From: an uncultured Lachnospiraceae bacterium
GTDB lineage: Bacteria > Bacillota > Clostridia > Lachnospirales > Lachnospiraceae
DNA: 5,567 nucleotides
Assembly: GCA_900557385.1 (NCBI GenBank)
Contig: USSP01000131.1
Span: 1-5,567 of the forward strand
Reading direction: 5' to 3'
Shown: piece by piece, positions 1-5,567 of the stretch
How the letters are laid out: every line of letters begins with the position of its first letter
How positions within the stretch are numbered: position 1 is the stretch's first letter
Position numbers and translations under genes: made by a program
Notes under the pieces: generated by a model
What the model saw: only the letters and a program-made list of their open reading frames with translations
Told to the model about the DNA's origin: nothing
Database searches by the model: none

Positions 1-1023
1 AACGCGGCTACCCCGTTTCTCGGAAAGGTATTCCGCAATCAGGTCGCTTTCCTCTGCCACAAGCCCTTCCTGCAAAATGATTTCCTTCGGGATATAGGCG
101 GTACCGCTGTAAAACTGCTTAACAAATGCCGTCAGAATCTCCGCGCGGCTCTGCTCTGCAAAGGCGGTCAGGGTGAAATTCTCCCGTCCTGTCATTTTGC
201 CGCCACGGATAAAGAACACCTGCACCAGACATTCCTCATACGCACGCACAAAGCCGATGACATCCGCATCTCCCAGACCGGTGTTGGAAATTTTCTGCTT
301 TTCCGCAACGCTTTTAATCGCGGCAATTTTATCCCGCAGTGCCGCCGCCCTTTCAAATTCCATATTTTCCGATGCCTGCATCATTTTTTCCTGCAAATCA
401 TTGAGCAGTGGTGCATAATTTCCATTGAGAAAATCCATCGCCTGGTTGACCCTTGCCCGGTAATCCTCTTTTGAAATGTAGCCCTGACAGGGGGCGAGAC
501 ATTGTTTGATATGGTAATTCAGGCAGGGTCTGTCCAATCCGATATCTCTGGGCAGCACCCGATTACAGGTGCGGAGACAATACAGCCGGTTCAGCAGTTC
601 AATGGTATCCTTCACCGCTGCTGCCGAGGTGTAGGGGCCGAAATATTTGGACTTATCCTTTTTCATCTGTCTGGAAAAAAGGACTCTTGGGTAGTCTTCC
701 CCAAGAGTCACCTTGATATAAGGATAGGTCTTGTCATCTTTCAGCATCGTGTTGTACTTGGGACAATGCTCCTTAATCAGGTTATTTTCCAACACCAATG
801 CTTCCAGTTCGGAATCGGTCACAATATATTCAAACCGTGCAATCTGCTCTACCATTTTGTCAATCTGGGGACCGCGTCCCACGATTTTGCGGAAATAGGA
901 GCGTACCCGGTTATGAAGATTCACTGCTTTTCCCACATAAATAATGGAATCGTTGGCATCATGCATGATATAAACGCCCGGATTTTTCGGGAGTTTTTTC
1001 AATTCTTCTTCAAAATTAAACAT
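1..1023 (-). CDS. uvrC: UvrABC excinuclease subunit C, N-terminal 341 residues (3' end outside window)
   Basis: UvrC makes the two incisions around a DNA lesion after UvrA/UvrB damage recognition, in the cytoplasm. Translation of the minus strand from the ATG at 1023-1021 stays open to base 1, giving 341 residues of a protein that is usually about 600, so the C-terminal RNase H-like nuclease and HhH domains are outside the window. Visible parts: a GIY-YIG nuclease domain at residues 13-90 (GVY at 16-18, YVGKA at 29-33, Arg39, acidic TDSELEALVLE at 69-79, then NNLIKEHCPKYN); a cysteine-rich segment with C153, C167, C175 and C179; and a UVR domain, the UvrB-binding helix pair, around 205-239 (NMEFERAAALRDKI at 220-233). 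The ATG overlaps the stop of the PlsY-like gene as TAATG and has AGGAG 5 nt upstream, so the start is secure and translation is probably coupled. No frameshift is seen. Identification is by family motifs and is very sure. Confidence 0.97.
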   Translation of the reverse strand, partial: MFNFEEELKKLPKNPGVYIMHDANDSIIYVGKAVNLHNRVRSYFRKIVGRGPQIDKMVEQIARFEYIVTDSELEALVLENNLIKEHCPKYNTMLKDDKTYPYIKVTLGEDYPRVLFSRQMKKDKSKYFGPYTSAAAVKDTIELLNRLYCLRTCNRVLPRDIGLDRPCLNYHIKQCLAPCQGYISKEDYRARVNQAMDFLNGNYAPLLNDLQEKMMQASENMEFERAAALRDKIAAIKSVAEKQKISNTGLGDADVIGFVRAYEECLVQVFFIRGGKMTGRENFTLTAFAEQSRAEILTAFVKQFYSGTAYIPKEIILQEGLVAEESDLIAEYLSEKRGSRV

Positions 1024-1688
1024 TAGGACTCCTGTTCCAATTCTTCCTGTTCCCCTTCGGTTCTTTCTCTTTTAAGCAGGGGAAGCAGACACACAGAAAA
1101 TATCTCTCCTTCATATTTGCGCAGATGTTCCGCAATCACAATCACCTCCATCATCAGACATCCCAATACAATAATAGAATTATGTACTGTCAGCACGCAG
1201 CCGATACTATAACAGATGAAGGTAACCATGGAGCGAAACAGATGGGGATTGATCACCACCACCAGCGAGTAAAATAAGTAGAAGAAAATCAAAATTTCCA
1301 GAGGCTCAACGATGGGATACAGTCCAATCAACACCCCAAAGGATACCGCAATTGCCTTGCCGCCCTTCCCCGGAACAAACAGGGAATGGGCATGACCGAT
1401 AATGGGGGCAATCATGCACAGAGAAAACATCCAGTTTTCCACTCCCAGCCGGTGTGCCGCCAGATACACCGGGATGCAGCCTTTCATCAGTTCGCAAAGC
1501 ACCACCACAATTCCCAGCGGGATTCCTCCAAACTTAAAAGCATTGGCTGTGCCGGGATTTCCATCATCACTAAGCGCTGTCACATCCACATGCTTGATCC
1601 ATTTCGGCAAAAAATAAGCGTAAAGAACGCTCCCGGACAAGTAGCCTGCTATCGTCCAGAACGCATAACGCCACATTAAATGATTCAT
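1023..1688 (-). CDS. plsY: PlsY-like acyl-phosphate:glycerol-3-phosphate acyltransferase, divergent multi-pass membrane protein
   Basis: PlsY transfers an acyl group from acyl-phosphate to sn-glycerol-3-phosphate to make lysophosphatidic acid at the inner face of the membrane, the first step of phospholipid synthesis. This 221-residue protein has the family's order of signatures: a first membrane segment ending in SGS (18-20); a GNPGTANAF loop (43-51) where the family usually has GSGNxGATN; a LMKG motif (67-70) after a hydrophobic stretch; GHAHSLFVPGKGGKAIA (98-114) matching the GHxFPxFxxFKGGKGVA motif; and further hydrophobic segments up to about 187. The end is a charged tail rich in Glu (205-221). 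Length is near the usual 190-220. Several motif positions differ from the textbook family (DGNPG for GSGN, missing Phe-Pro after GH, GKAIA for GKGVA), so it may be a paralogue with a changed substrate. The ATG at 1688 has AGGAG 11 nt upstream. It lies 36 bp after the glycosyltransferase and overlaps uvrC by one base. Confidence 0.82.
   Translation of the reverse strand: MNHLMWRYAFWTIAGYLSGSVLYAYFLPKWIKHVDVTALSDDGNPGTANAFKFGGIPLGIVVVLCELMKGCIPVYLAAHRLGVENWMFSLCMIAPIIGHAHSLFVPGKGGKAIAVSFGVLIGLYPIVEPLEILIFFYLFYSLVVVINPHLFRSMVTFICYSIGCVLTVHNSIIVLGCLMMEVIVIAEHLRKYEGEIFSVCLLPLLKRERTEGEQEELEQES
1029..1033 (-). promoter_or_regulatory. Ribosome binding site of uvrC inside the end of the PlsY-like gene
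   Basis: AGGAG on the minus strand lies 5 nt before the uvrC ATG and inside the last codons of the upstream gene. It fixes the uvrC start. The site is part of a small palindrome, AGGACTCCT (1025-1033), which is too short to claim as a regulatory hairpin. Confidence 0.75.
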
Positions 1689-1724
1689 TTCCCCGCTCTC
1701 TCCTCATAATCGTCTGTCCTACTA

Positions 1725-2831
1725 CTACAGACTTTTCGTAAATGCATAAATTTCTTTTGCAGAATTTTCGTGTCGATTTGCTGCCTGTGCCTTCTGCATC
1801 ACTTTCCGCGCTTCTGCACTGTGGAGCAATTCAAAACCCTTTTCCACCTGTTCCTTAATACTGTCTCCAGCCACACTCATACCCCGCTCCACAAAAAACT
1901 CCCTGTTTCGTGTTTCGCAGCCGGGAATCGGTGCGGTGTGTACCATAGGAATCCCTTTCACCAGACCTTCCGTGGAGGTGATTCCACCAGGCTTGGTAAA
2001 CAGTACATCACAGGCGTCCATATAATCTGATACATGTTCCGTAAATCCCACCAGATGCACATAGCGGCTCCAGCGGAATTCTTTTTTCAAAAGCTTGCGA
2101 ATCCTGTCATTGGTTCCGCAGATAATCACGATGTGCTCACCGTGCTTGCACTTGATCGCCAGGTGCATGGCAAACACCAGAAGCTTCCCGGCGCCCATGC
2201 TTCCACTCATCACCAGAAACAGGGGGCTTTCCACGGGAAGATGGAGTTTTTCCCGGATATGTGCCTTATCCCGGTGTCGGGTGAAATCCTGTTTCACCGG
2301 AATTCCCAAAGAAATCAATTTTGCCTTGGGAACGCCGTGGGTGGCATATTCCTCCCGCAAGTCCTCATGGGGCAGAATGTAGTAATCACAATTCGTTTCT
2401 TCCCAGAAAGGGATACAGGTATAGTCTGTACAGATTGCCACGGTTTTCTGAGGCAGCATTCCTTTTTTCCGCATATAGGCAAAGGTTTCTGCCGGATATA
2501 AATGGGTGGTAATAATCATGTCCGTGGGATGCTCCGCCAGATAGGCTTTCAACCGTTTCCCCATCCCTTTACACGCAAAATACACCGGACTTTTCCGTTT
2601 GGGAGAGCTGATGGCAGCCCCCAGCTTATAGCCAAAACCAAACAGTCTCGGTGTGTTTTTCGCCATATTGATATAAAGCCCCCCTATAATCCGGGAGGCT
2701 CTTTCGCTTTTCAATTTCAGGAAATCCAGGGTGACAGCATTGTCACCCTGGCTGGTAATGTATTCCTGCATGGCATAGGCTGCGGAATTGTGTCCGCCGC
2801 CTGTATTACATGTCAAAATCAGATAGTTCAT
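1725..2831 (-). CDS. MGDG synthase/UgtP-type glycosyltransferase (GT28), probable diacylglycerol glycosyltransferase
   Basis: This is a 368-residue cytosolic or membrane-associated enzyme expected to move a sugar from a UDP-sugar to diacylglycerol, making glycolipids that serve as membrane lipids or lipoteichoic acid anchors. The N-terminal half carries the MGDG-synthase signature: a beta strand then TGGGH (10-14), TTHLYPAE (108-115) and TDYTCIPFW (135-143), followed by a DYYILP segment (149-154) and LGIPV (175-179) as in UgtP/YpfP. The C-terminal half is the nucleotide-sugar domain: LVMSGSMGAGK (206-216), GFTEHVSDYMDACD (262-275) and TKPGGITSTEGL (279-290), the GT28 donor-binding loop. No signal peptide or membrane helix is visible, as expected for this family. 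The ATG overlaps the ftsH stop as ATGA, with AAGGA only 3 nt upstream, so its translation is probably coupled to ftsH. The sugar (glucose or galactose), the acceptor and whether the enzyme is processive cannot be read from the sequence; MurG-like activity is less likely because the N-terminal motif is of the MGDG type. Confidence 0.9.
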   Translation of the reverse strand: MNYLILTCNTGGGHNSAAYAMQEYITSQGDNAVTLDFLKLKSERASRIIGGLYINMAKNTPRLFGFGYKLGAAISSPKRKSPVYFACKGMGKRLKAYLAEHPTDMIITTHLYPAETFAYMRKKGMLPQKTVAICTDYTCIPFWEETNCDYYILPHEDLREEYATHGVPKAKLISLGIPVKQDFTRHRDKAHIREKLHLPVESPLFLVMSGSMGAGKLLVFAMHLAIKCKHGEHIVIICGTNDRIRKLLKKEFRWSRYVHLVGFTEHVSDYMDACDVLFTKPGGITSTEGLVKGIPMVHTAPIPGCETRNREFFVERGMSVAGDSIKEQVEKGFELLHSAEARKVMQKAQAANRHENSAKEIYAFTKSL

Positions 2832-5299
2832 TCTTCCTTATCGTCCCCACTCTTTGTTGAAGAAATGTTCTCAGAAGCCTGCTCCTTCTCTGTCTCTTTC
2901 TCTGTCTCTTTCTCCGGCTTCTCTTCCGTTTTACCCATCTCCGGAAGTTTCACCTGGGAAAAGACTCCCACCGTCGGTTCCTTGGGACTGCTGTGCTGTG
3001 CTTCCCGCTCCGCGTCCTGCTTCGCCTGTATCTCAGCTTCCTCTTTCATAGGATGCTCCGGATGATCCTTGATGATTCCGGGACTTACTTTTATATTGCC
3101 AATCTGGGTGGTTCCCGCATCTTTCGGCGTCTTCCACAGCTGATCCGCTTCTTTTGCTGCCTTTTCTTTCTCCCGGTTATCCTCCAGCACTGTGGGACGG
3201 GGAGAAGTAATCATCGGTTTCGGATCTTCGGTCTTTTTCACCGTTGCCCAGTTATCTTTCTGGCTTTCATCCTCTTTCGGCTCGGGAATTCCTTTCTCCT
3301 TGCGGTAAATCTTCATGAATTCCTTGCCGGTGATGGTTTCTTTCTCGATAAGATATTCGGCCAGTTTATCCAACAGATCACGGTTCTCCTTTAGCAGCTT
3401 CTTCGCCTGCTTATAACTGTCCTTGAGAATCTTCATCACTTCCTCATCAATGAGGGTAGCTGTTTCATCGGAACAGTTCATCACCGTATGCCCGTCCAGA
3501 TAGCGGCTTTCCACGGATTCCAGTCCGATCAGTCCAAACTTCTTGCTCATACCATAGCGAGTTACCATGGAACGGGCTATGCTGGTTGCCTTCTCGATAT
3601 CATTGGAAGCGCCTGTGGTTACTGTATCAAATACAATCTCTTCTGCGGCACGTCCGCCAAGGAGTCCTACAATCATATCATGTAACTCTGCCTGTGTATT
3701 CAGATATTTCTCATCTTCCGGTACATGCATGACATAACCAAGTGCTCCCATGGTTCTTGGAACAATGGTAATCTTCTGCACCGGTTCAGAATTCTTCTGC
3801 AAAGCACTGATCAGCGCATGCCCTACTTCATGATAGGATACAATCTTACGCTCTTCCTTGCTCATGATACGGTCTTTCTTCTCTTTACCTACCAAAACGA
3901 CTTCTACTGCATTGAATAAGTCCTTCTGGCTGACAAATTCCCTGCCTTCCTTGACTGCGTTAATGGCAGCTTCATTGATCATATTGGCAAGGTCAGAACC
4001 TACTGCACCGCTGGTAGCCAATGCAATGGCATCCAGATCTACAGTCTCATCCATCAGTACGTCTTTTGCATGTACTTTCAGGATGTCCACACGACCCTTT
4101 AAGTCTGGTTTATCCACGATAACTCTTCTGTCAAAACGTCCCGGACGAAGCAGCGCCTTATCCAGTATCTCCGGTCTGTTCGTTGCTGCCAGAACGATAA
4201 TACCCTTCTTACCATCGAAACCATCCATTTCGGAGAGCAGCTGGTTCAGAGTCTGTTCACGTTCCTCATTACCGCCGCCGTACTTGGAATCACGGCTTCG
4301 ACCAATCGCATCAATCTCATCAATAAAGATAATACATGGTGCATTCTTCTCTGCTTCCTTAAACAAATCTCTTACACGGGAAGCACCTACACCTACATAT
4401 AATTCAATAAAATCAGAACCTGCAAGGGAGAAGAATGGCACATGTGCCTCACCTGCTACTGCCTTTGCAAGCAGAGTCTTACCTGTTCCGGGAGGTCCTA
4501 CGAGCAGTGCGCCCTTTGGAAGCTTCGCACCGATCTTGGAATATTTACCCGGATTATGCAGGAAATCTACGATTTCTTTCAGGGAATCCTTGGCTTCTTC
4601 CTCACCTGCTACATCTTTAAAAGTAATTCCTGTTTCTTTCTGTACATATACTTTGGCATTGCTCTTACCCATGCTGAAAGCTCCGCCACCACCTGTCATC
4701 TTGCGAAGCAGCAGGCTTAAAAGCCCCCACATCAGCAGGATTGGCAGAATATAGGATAAAATAGATAAAATAATACCGGAGCCGTCAGGAACAGAACCGC
4801 TTACTTCTACATTGGCATCCAGAAGACGCTGTGTCAGTGTATCATCATCCTCAATCTTACCTGTATGGTAAGTAATGGCAGGCTGCATATAGAATAAGGA
4901 TACTGTCTGTTTACTCTTAGGATAGATCGTAATCTGGTTGGACTCGATCTTAACCTTCTCTACCTGCCCTTCTTCAATCATGGAGATAAACTGATTATAA
5001 GATATCTCCGTGTCTGTCGCTCCTGTAAAAGCCTTCATGAAATAGCTGATACATAATAAGGAAAGCAGTGCTGCAATCAGAAGAATCAGAAGATTCTGTT
5101 TCTTAGGATCTCTTCCGTTTCCATTACCATTGCCGCCTGAACCACCATTATTATTGCCATTTCCGCCTGAATTGTTGTTGTACTGGTTAAACTGATTATT
5201 GTCCATTGTATAATAACCATGCCTTTCGCAAACTTTATAGTCACGCGTCCCGGTTGTGCATGCTGCACGCAAACAGCCGCAATAACCGTTATAACGCAT
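2828..5299 (-). CDS. ftsH: ATP-dependent membrane zinc metalloprotease FtsH
   Basis: FtsH forms hexamers in the cytoplasmic membrane that unfold and degrade membrane and soluble proteins. The frame encodes 823 residues (792 if translation starts at Met32). Order: Cys-containing N-terminus (1-31); Asn/Gly-rich linker (33-62); first membrane helix about 69-88; an extracytoplasmic domain (about 90-173); second helix about 175-198; AAA+ domain with Walker A GPPGTGKT (268-275), pore loop LYVGVGAS (300-307), Walker B IIFIDEID (323-330), and second region of homology ALLRPGRFDRR with arginine fingers R385 and R388; then the M41 peptidase with HEVGH (490-494) and TTGASNDIEKAT, whose D567 is the likely third zinc ligand. 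From about 667 a charged, low-complexity tail of some 155 residues follows, making the protein much longer than the usual 610-650. The upper ATG (5299) is used because GGGA lies 9 nt before it and a promoter 46 nt or so upstream fits. The start remains open. First gene of the operon. Confidence 0.97.
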   Translation of the reverse strand: MRYNGYCGCLRAACTTGTRDYKVCERHGYYTMDNNQFNQYNNNSGGNGNNNGGSGGNGNGNGRDPKKQNLLILLIAALLSLLCISYFMKAFTGATDTEISYNQFISMIEEGQVEKVKIESNQITIYPKSKQTVSLFYMQPAITYHTGKIEDDDTLTQRLLDANVEVSGSVPDGSGIILSILSYILPILLMWGLLSLLLRKMTGGGGAFSMGKSNAKVYVQKETGITFKDVAGEEEAKDSLKEIVDFLHNPGKYSKIGAKLPKGALLVGPPGTGKTLLAKAVAGEAHVPFFSLAGSDFIELYVGVGASRVRDLFKEAEKNAPCIIFIDEIDAIGRSRDSKYGGGNEEREQTLNQLLSEMDGFDGKKGIIVLAATNRPEILDKALLRPGRFDRRVIVDKPDLKGRVDILKVHAKDVLMDETVDLDAIALATSGAVGSDLANMINEAAINAVKEGREFVSQKDLFNAVEVVLVGKEKKDRIMSKEERKIVSYHEVGHALISALQKNSEPVQKITIVPRTMGALGYVMHVPEDEKYLNTQAELHDMIVGLLGGRAAEEIVFDTVTTGASNDIEKATSIARSMVTRYGMSKKFGLIGLESVESRYLDGHTVMNCSDETATLIDEEVMKILKDSYKQAKKLLKENRDLLDKLAEYLIEKETITGKEFMKIYRKEKGIPEPKEDESQKDNWATVKKTEDPKPMITSPRPTVLEDNREKEKAAKEADQLWKTPKDAGTTQIGNIKVSPGIIKDHPEHPMKEEAEIQAKQDAEREAQHSSPKEPTVGVFSQVKLPEMGKTEEKPEKETEKETEKEQASENISSTKSGDDKEE
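2886..2914 (-). repeat. 12-bp tandem repeat in the ftsH tail
   Basis: On the plus strand the unit tctctgtctctt is present about 2.4 times without error (29 bp of period-12 sequence). On the coding strand it gives the repeated peptide KETE (about residues 797-805), in a Glu/Lys-rich tail. A multiple-of-three unit keeps the frame when copies are gained or lost. Confidence 0.85.
5114..5203 (-). repeat. Asn/Gly-rich low-complexity coding segment in ftsH
   Basis: Thirty codons (residues 33-62) are almost all Asn, Gly and Ser in irregular NGN, GGNG and GGSGG groups, with imperfect DNA repeats such as two copies of a cgcctgaa string on the plus strand. It is a flexible linker between the N-terminus and the basic RDPKKQ patch before the first membrane helix. 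Such tracts change length easily between strains. Confidence 0.7.
5204..5206 (-). other. ftsH: Alternative ftsH start codon (Met32, MDNNQFNQ)
   Basis: This in-frame ATG begins MDNNQFNQ, the kind of Asn-rich N-terminus often seen before the first membrane helix in FtsH of clostridial species (family knowledge recalled, not searched). Against it, the nearest SD-like string (AAAGG) is 15 nt upstream, which is too far for good initiation. If this is the true start, the 5' untranslated region would be about 139 nt and would contain the upstream in-frame ATG. Confidence 0.45.
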
Positions 5300-5308
5300 C
5301 TTTCAACT

Positions 5309-5312
5309 TCCC
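5309..5312 (-). promoter_or_regulatory. Weak SD-like site for the upper ftsH start
   Basis: GGGA on the minus strand (within AGGGAAG, 5307-5313) lies 9 nt before the ATG at 5299. It is a modest match to the anti-SD sequence but better placed than anything before the ATG at 5206, so it is the main argument for the longer protein. Confidence 0.45.
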
Positions 5313-5351
5313 TACTCAGAAGTATTGCCCAAGTGAAAGTATTCAATTATA

Positions 5352-5380
5352 ATTATAAGTTGTAAGAGTTTATAAATCAA
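5352..5380 (-). promoter_or_regulatory. Sigma-A-type promoter of the ftsH operon
   Basis: On the minus strand TTGATT (5380-5375) is followed after exactly 17 nt by TATAAT (5357-5352). That is a perfect -10 box and a 4-of-6 -35 box at the ideal distance. The transcript should begin near 5345, about 46 nt before the ATG at 5299. No hairpin, heat-shock CIRCE-like repeat or riboswitch-like structure was recognised between it and the gene. Confidence 0.75.
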
Positions 5381-5442
5381 CTTTTTCTTTCTGAAATAAA
5401 AATTCGAACTATTAATATTTTATAAAAAATAGTAGATTTTTG

Positions 5443-5472
5443 ACATCTGAGCGTTGTATAATACTCAGATGT
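5443..5472. promoter_or_regulatory. Perfect 9-bp inverted repeat around the pyrG -10 box, possible operator
   Basis: ACATCTGAG (5443-5451) and CTCAGATGT (5464-5472) are exact reverse complements separated by 12 nt, and the TATAAT box lies in the spacer. Such an arrangement suits a dimeric regulator that would block RNA polymerase. It is not a terminator: neither strand has a T-run after the second arm. No known regulator motif is recognised. Confidence 0.5.
5457..5462 (+). promoter_or_regulatory. Likely -10 box of pyrG
   Basis: TATAAT is a perfect -10 hexamer and would place the start of transcription near 5469, giving a leader of about 57 nt before pyrG. No -35 match lies 16-18 nt upstream (agattt at the 17-nt spacing), and the extended -10 TGn is absent. 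A perfect TTGACA lies at 5440-5445 but only 11 nt away. The promoter call therefore rests mainly on the -10 box and the position before pyrG. Confidence 0.55.
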
Positions 5473-5511
5473 GATTACAGAAAACGTGGTTTTTCCACCC
5501 ATTAATATAGA

Positions 5512-5516
5512 AAGGA
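5512..5516 (+). promoter_or_regulatory. Ribosome binding site of pyrG
   Basis: AAGGA lies 9 nt before the pyrG ATG, which is good spacing and confirms that start codon. Confidence 0.8.
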
Positions 5517-5525
5517 ATCAAAGCT

Positions 5526-5567
5526 ATGCCAGTAAAGTATGTATTCGTTACAGGCGGTGTTGTATCC
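5526..5567 (+). CDS. pyrG: CTP synthase, first 14 residues (runs off the right edge)
   Basis: CTP synthase converts UTP to CTP with ATP and glutamine, the last step of de novo pyrimidine nucleotide synthesis, in the cytoplasm. Only MPVKYVFVTGGVVS is present, but KYxFVTGGVVS is the highly conserved N-terminus of PyrG, where the synthetase (ATP/UTP-binding) domain starts; the next residues would be expected to read SLGKG. The ATG has a good ribosome binding site and its own promoter region. It is transcribed away from ftsH. Nothing can be said about the glutaminase domain or intactness. Confidence 0.9.
   Translation, partial: MPVKYVFVTGGVVS

Noticed and set aside
502..1026. 174-codon open frame on the plus strand opposite uvrC
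   Set aside because: It is antisense to the well-conserved N-terminal half of UvrC, and its peptide resembles no family.
1689..1724. Possible terminator or promoter between the glycosyltransferase and plsY
   Set aside because: The gap is only 36 bp, holds the ribosome binding site and has no stem with a T-run or promoter hexamers.
2502..3065. 187-codon plus-strand frame across the ftsH/glycosyltransferase junction
   Set aside because: It runs antisense through two confirmed genes, and its Ser/Phe-rich end is the complement of the KETE repeat.
3858..4754. 298-codon open frame on the plus strand opposite ftsH
   Set aside because: It lies fully antisense to the conserved AAA+ domain, has no ribosome binding site of note and reads as Ser/Leu/Pro-rich sequence without family motifs, so it is a shadow frame.
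5236..5280. Structured RNA leader before ftsH (GTGC-AGCAT-GCAC hairpin)
   Set aside because: The stem is 4 bp, no riboswitch core is recognisable, and the stretch may be coding.
5443..5472. Inverted repeat read as a transcription terminator
   Set aside because: No T-run follows the stem on either strand; on the minus strand the bases after it are CAAAAATC. It also overlaps the likely -10 box, so an operator role fits better.
5486..5498. Short hairpin GTGG-TTTTT-CCAC in the pyrG leader as an attenuator
   Set aside because: A 4-bp stem is too weak and no T-run follows.

Overview
The window is a housekeeping stretch from a Gram-positive bacterium. It is most likely a Clostridia member close to the Lachnospiraceae. 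That placement is inferred from the protein style (Asn/Gly-rich FtsH N-terminus, UgtP/MGDG-type glycosyltransferase, PlsY-type acyltransferase), AGGAG-like ribosome binding sites and AT-rich sigma-A-type promoters. No marker gene fixes the species.

Layout: four genes lie on the minus strand and read right to left: ftsH (2828-5299), a diacylglycerol-type glycosyltransferase (1725-2831), a divergent PlsY-like membrane acyltransferase (1023-1688) and the first 341 codons of uvrC, cut by the left edge (1-1023). They are very tightly packed. ftsH and the glycosyltransferase share ATGA, the glycosyltransferase and plsY are 34-36 bp apart, and plsY and uvrC share TAATG. No terminator is visible between them, so they almost certainly form one transcript. 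A good promoter on the minus strand (TTGATT, 17 bp, TATAAT) lies just upstream of ftsH.

The 226-bp AT-rich gap 5300-5525 is a divergent regulatory region. On its other side pyrG (CTP synthase) begins on the plus strand and only its first 14 codons are present. Its likely -10 box sits exactly in the middle of a perfect 9-bp inverted repeat, the most interesting non-coding signal here.

Functionally, the operon joins a membrane quality-control protease with two enzymes expected to act in membrane lipid synthesis (a glycolipid glycosyltransferase and a glycerol-3-phosphate acyltransferase homologue) and the nuclease subunit of nucleotide excision repair. I found no mobile element, CRISPR array, RNA gene or clear new defence-like system. 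The points worth a second look are the pyrG promoter dyad, an unresolved Cys-rich N-terminal extension of FtsH, its unusually long charged C-terminal tail, and the coupling of lipid genes to ftsH.
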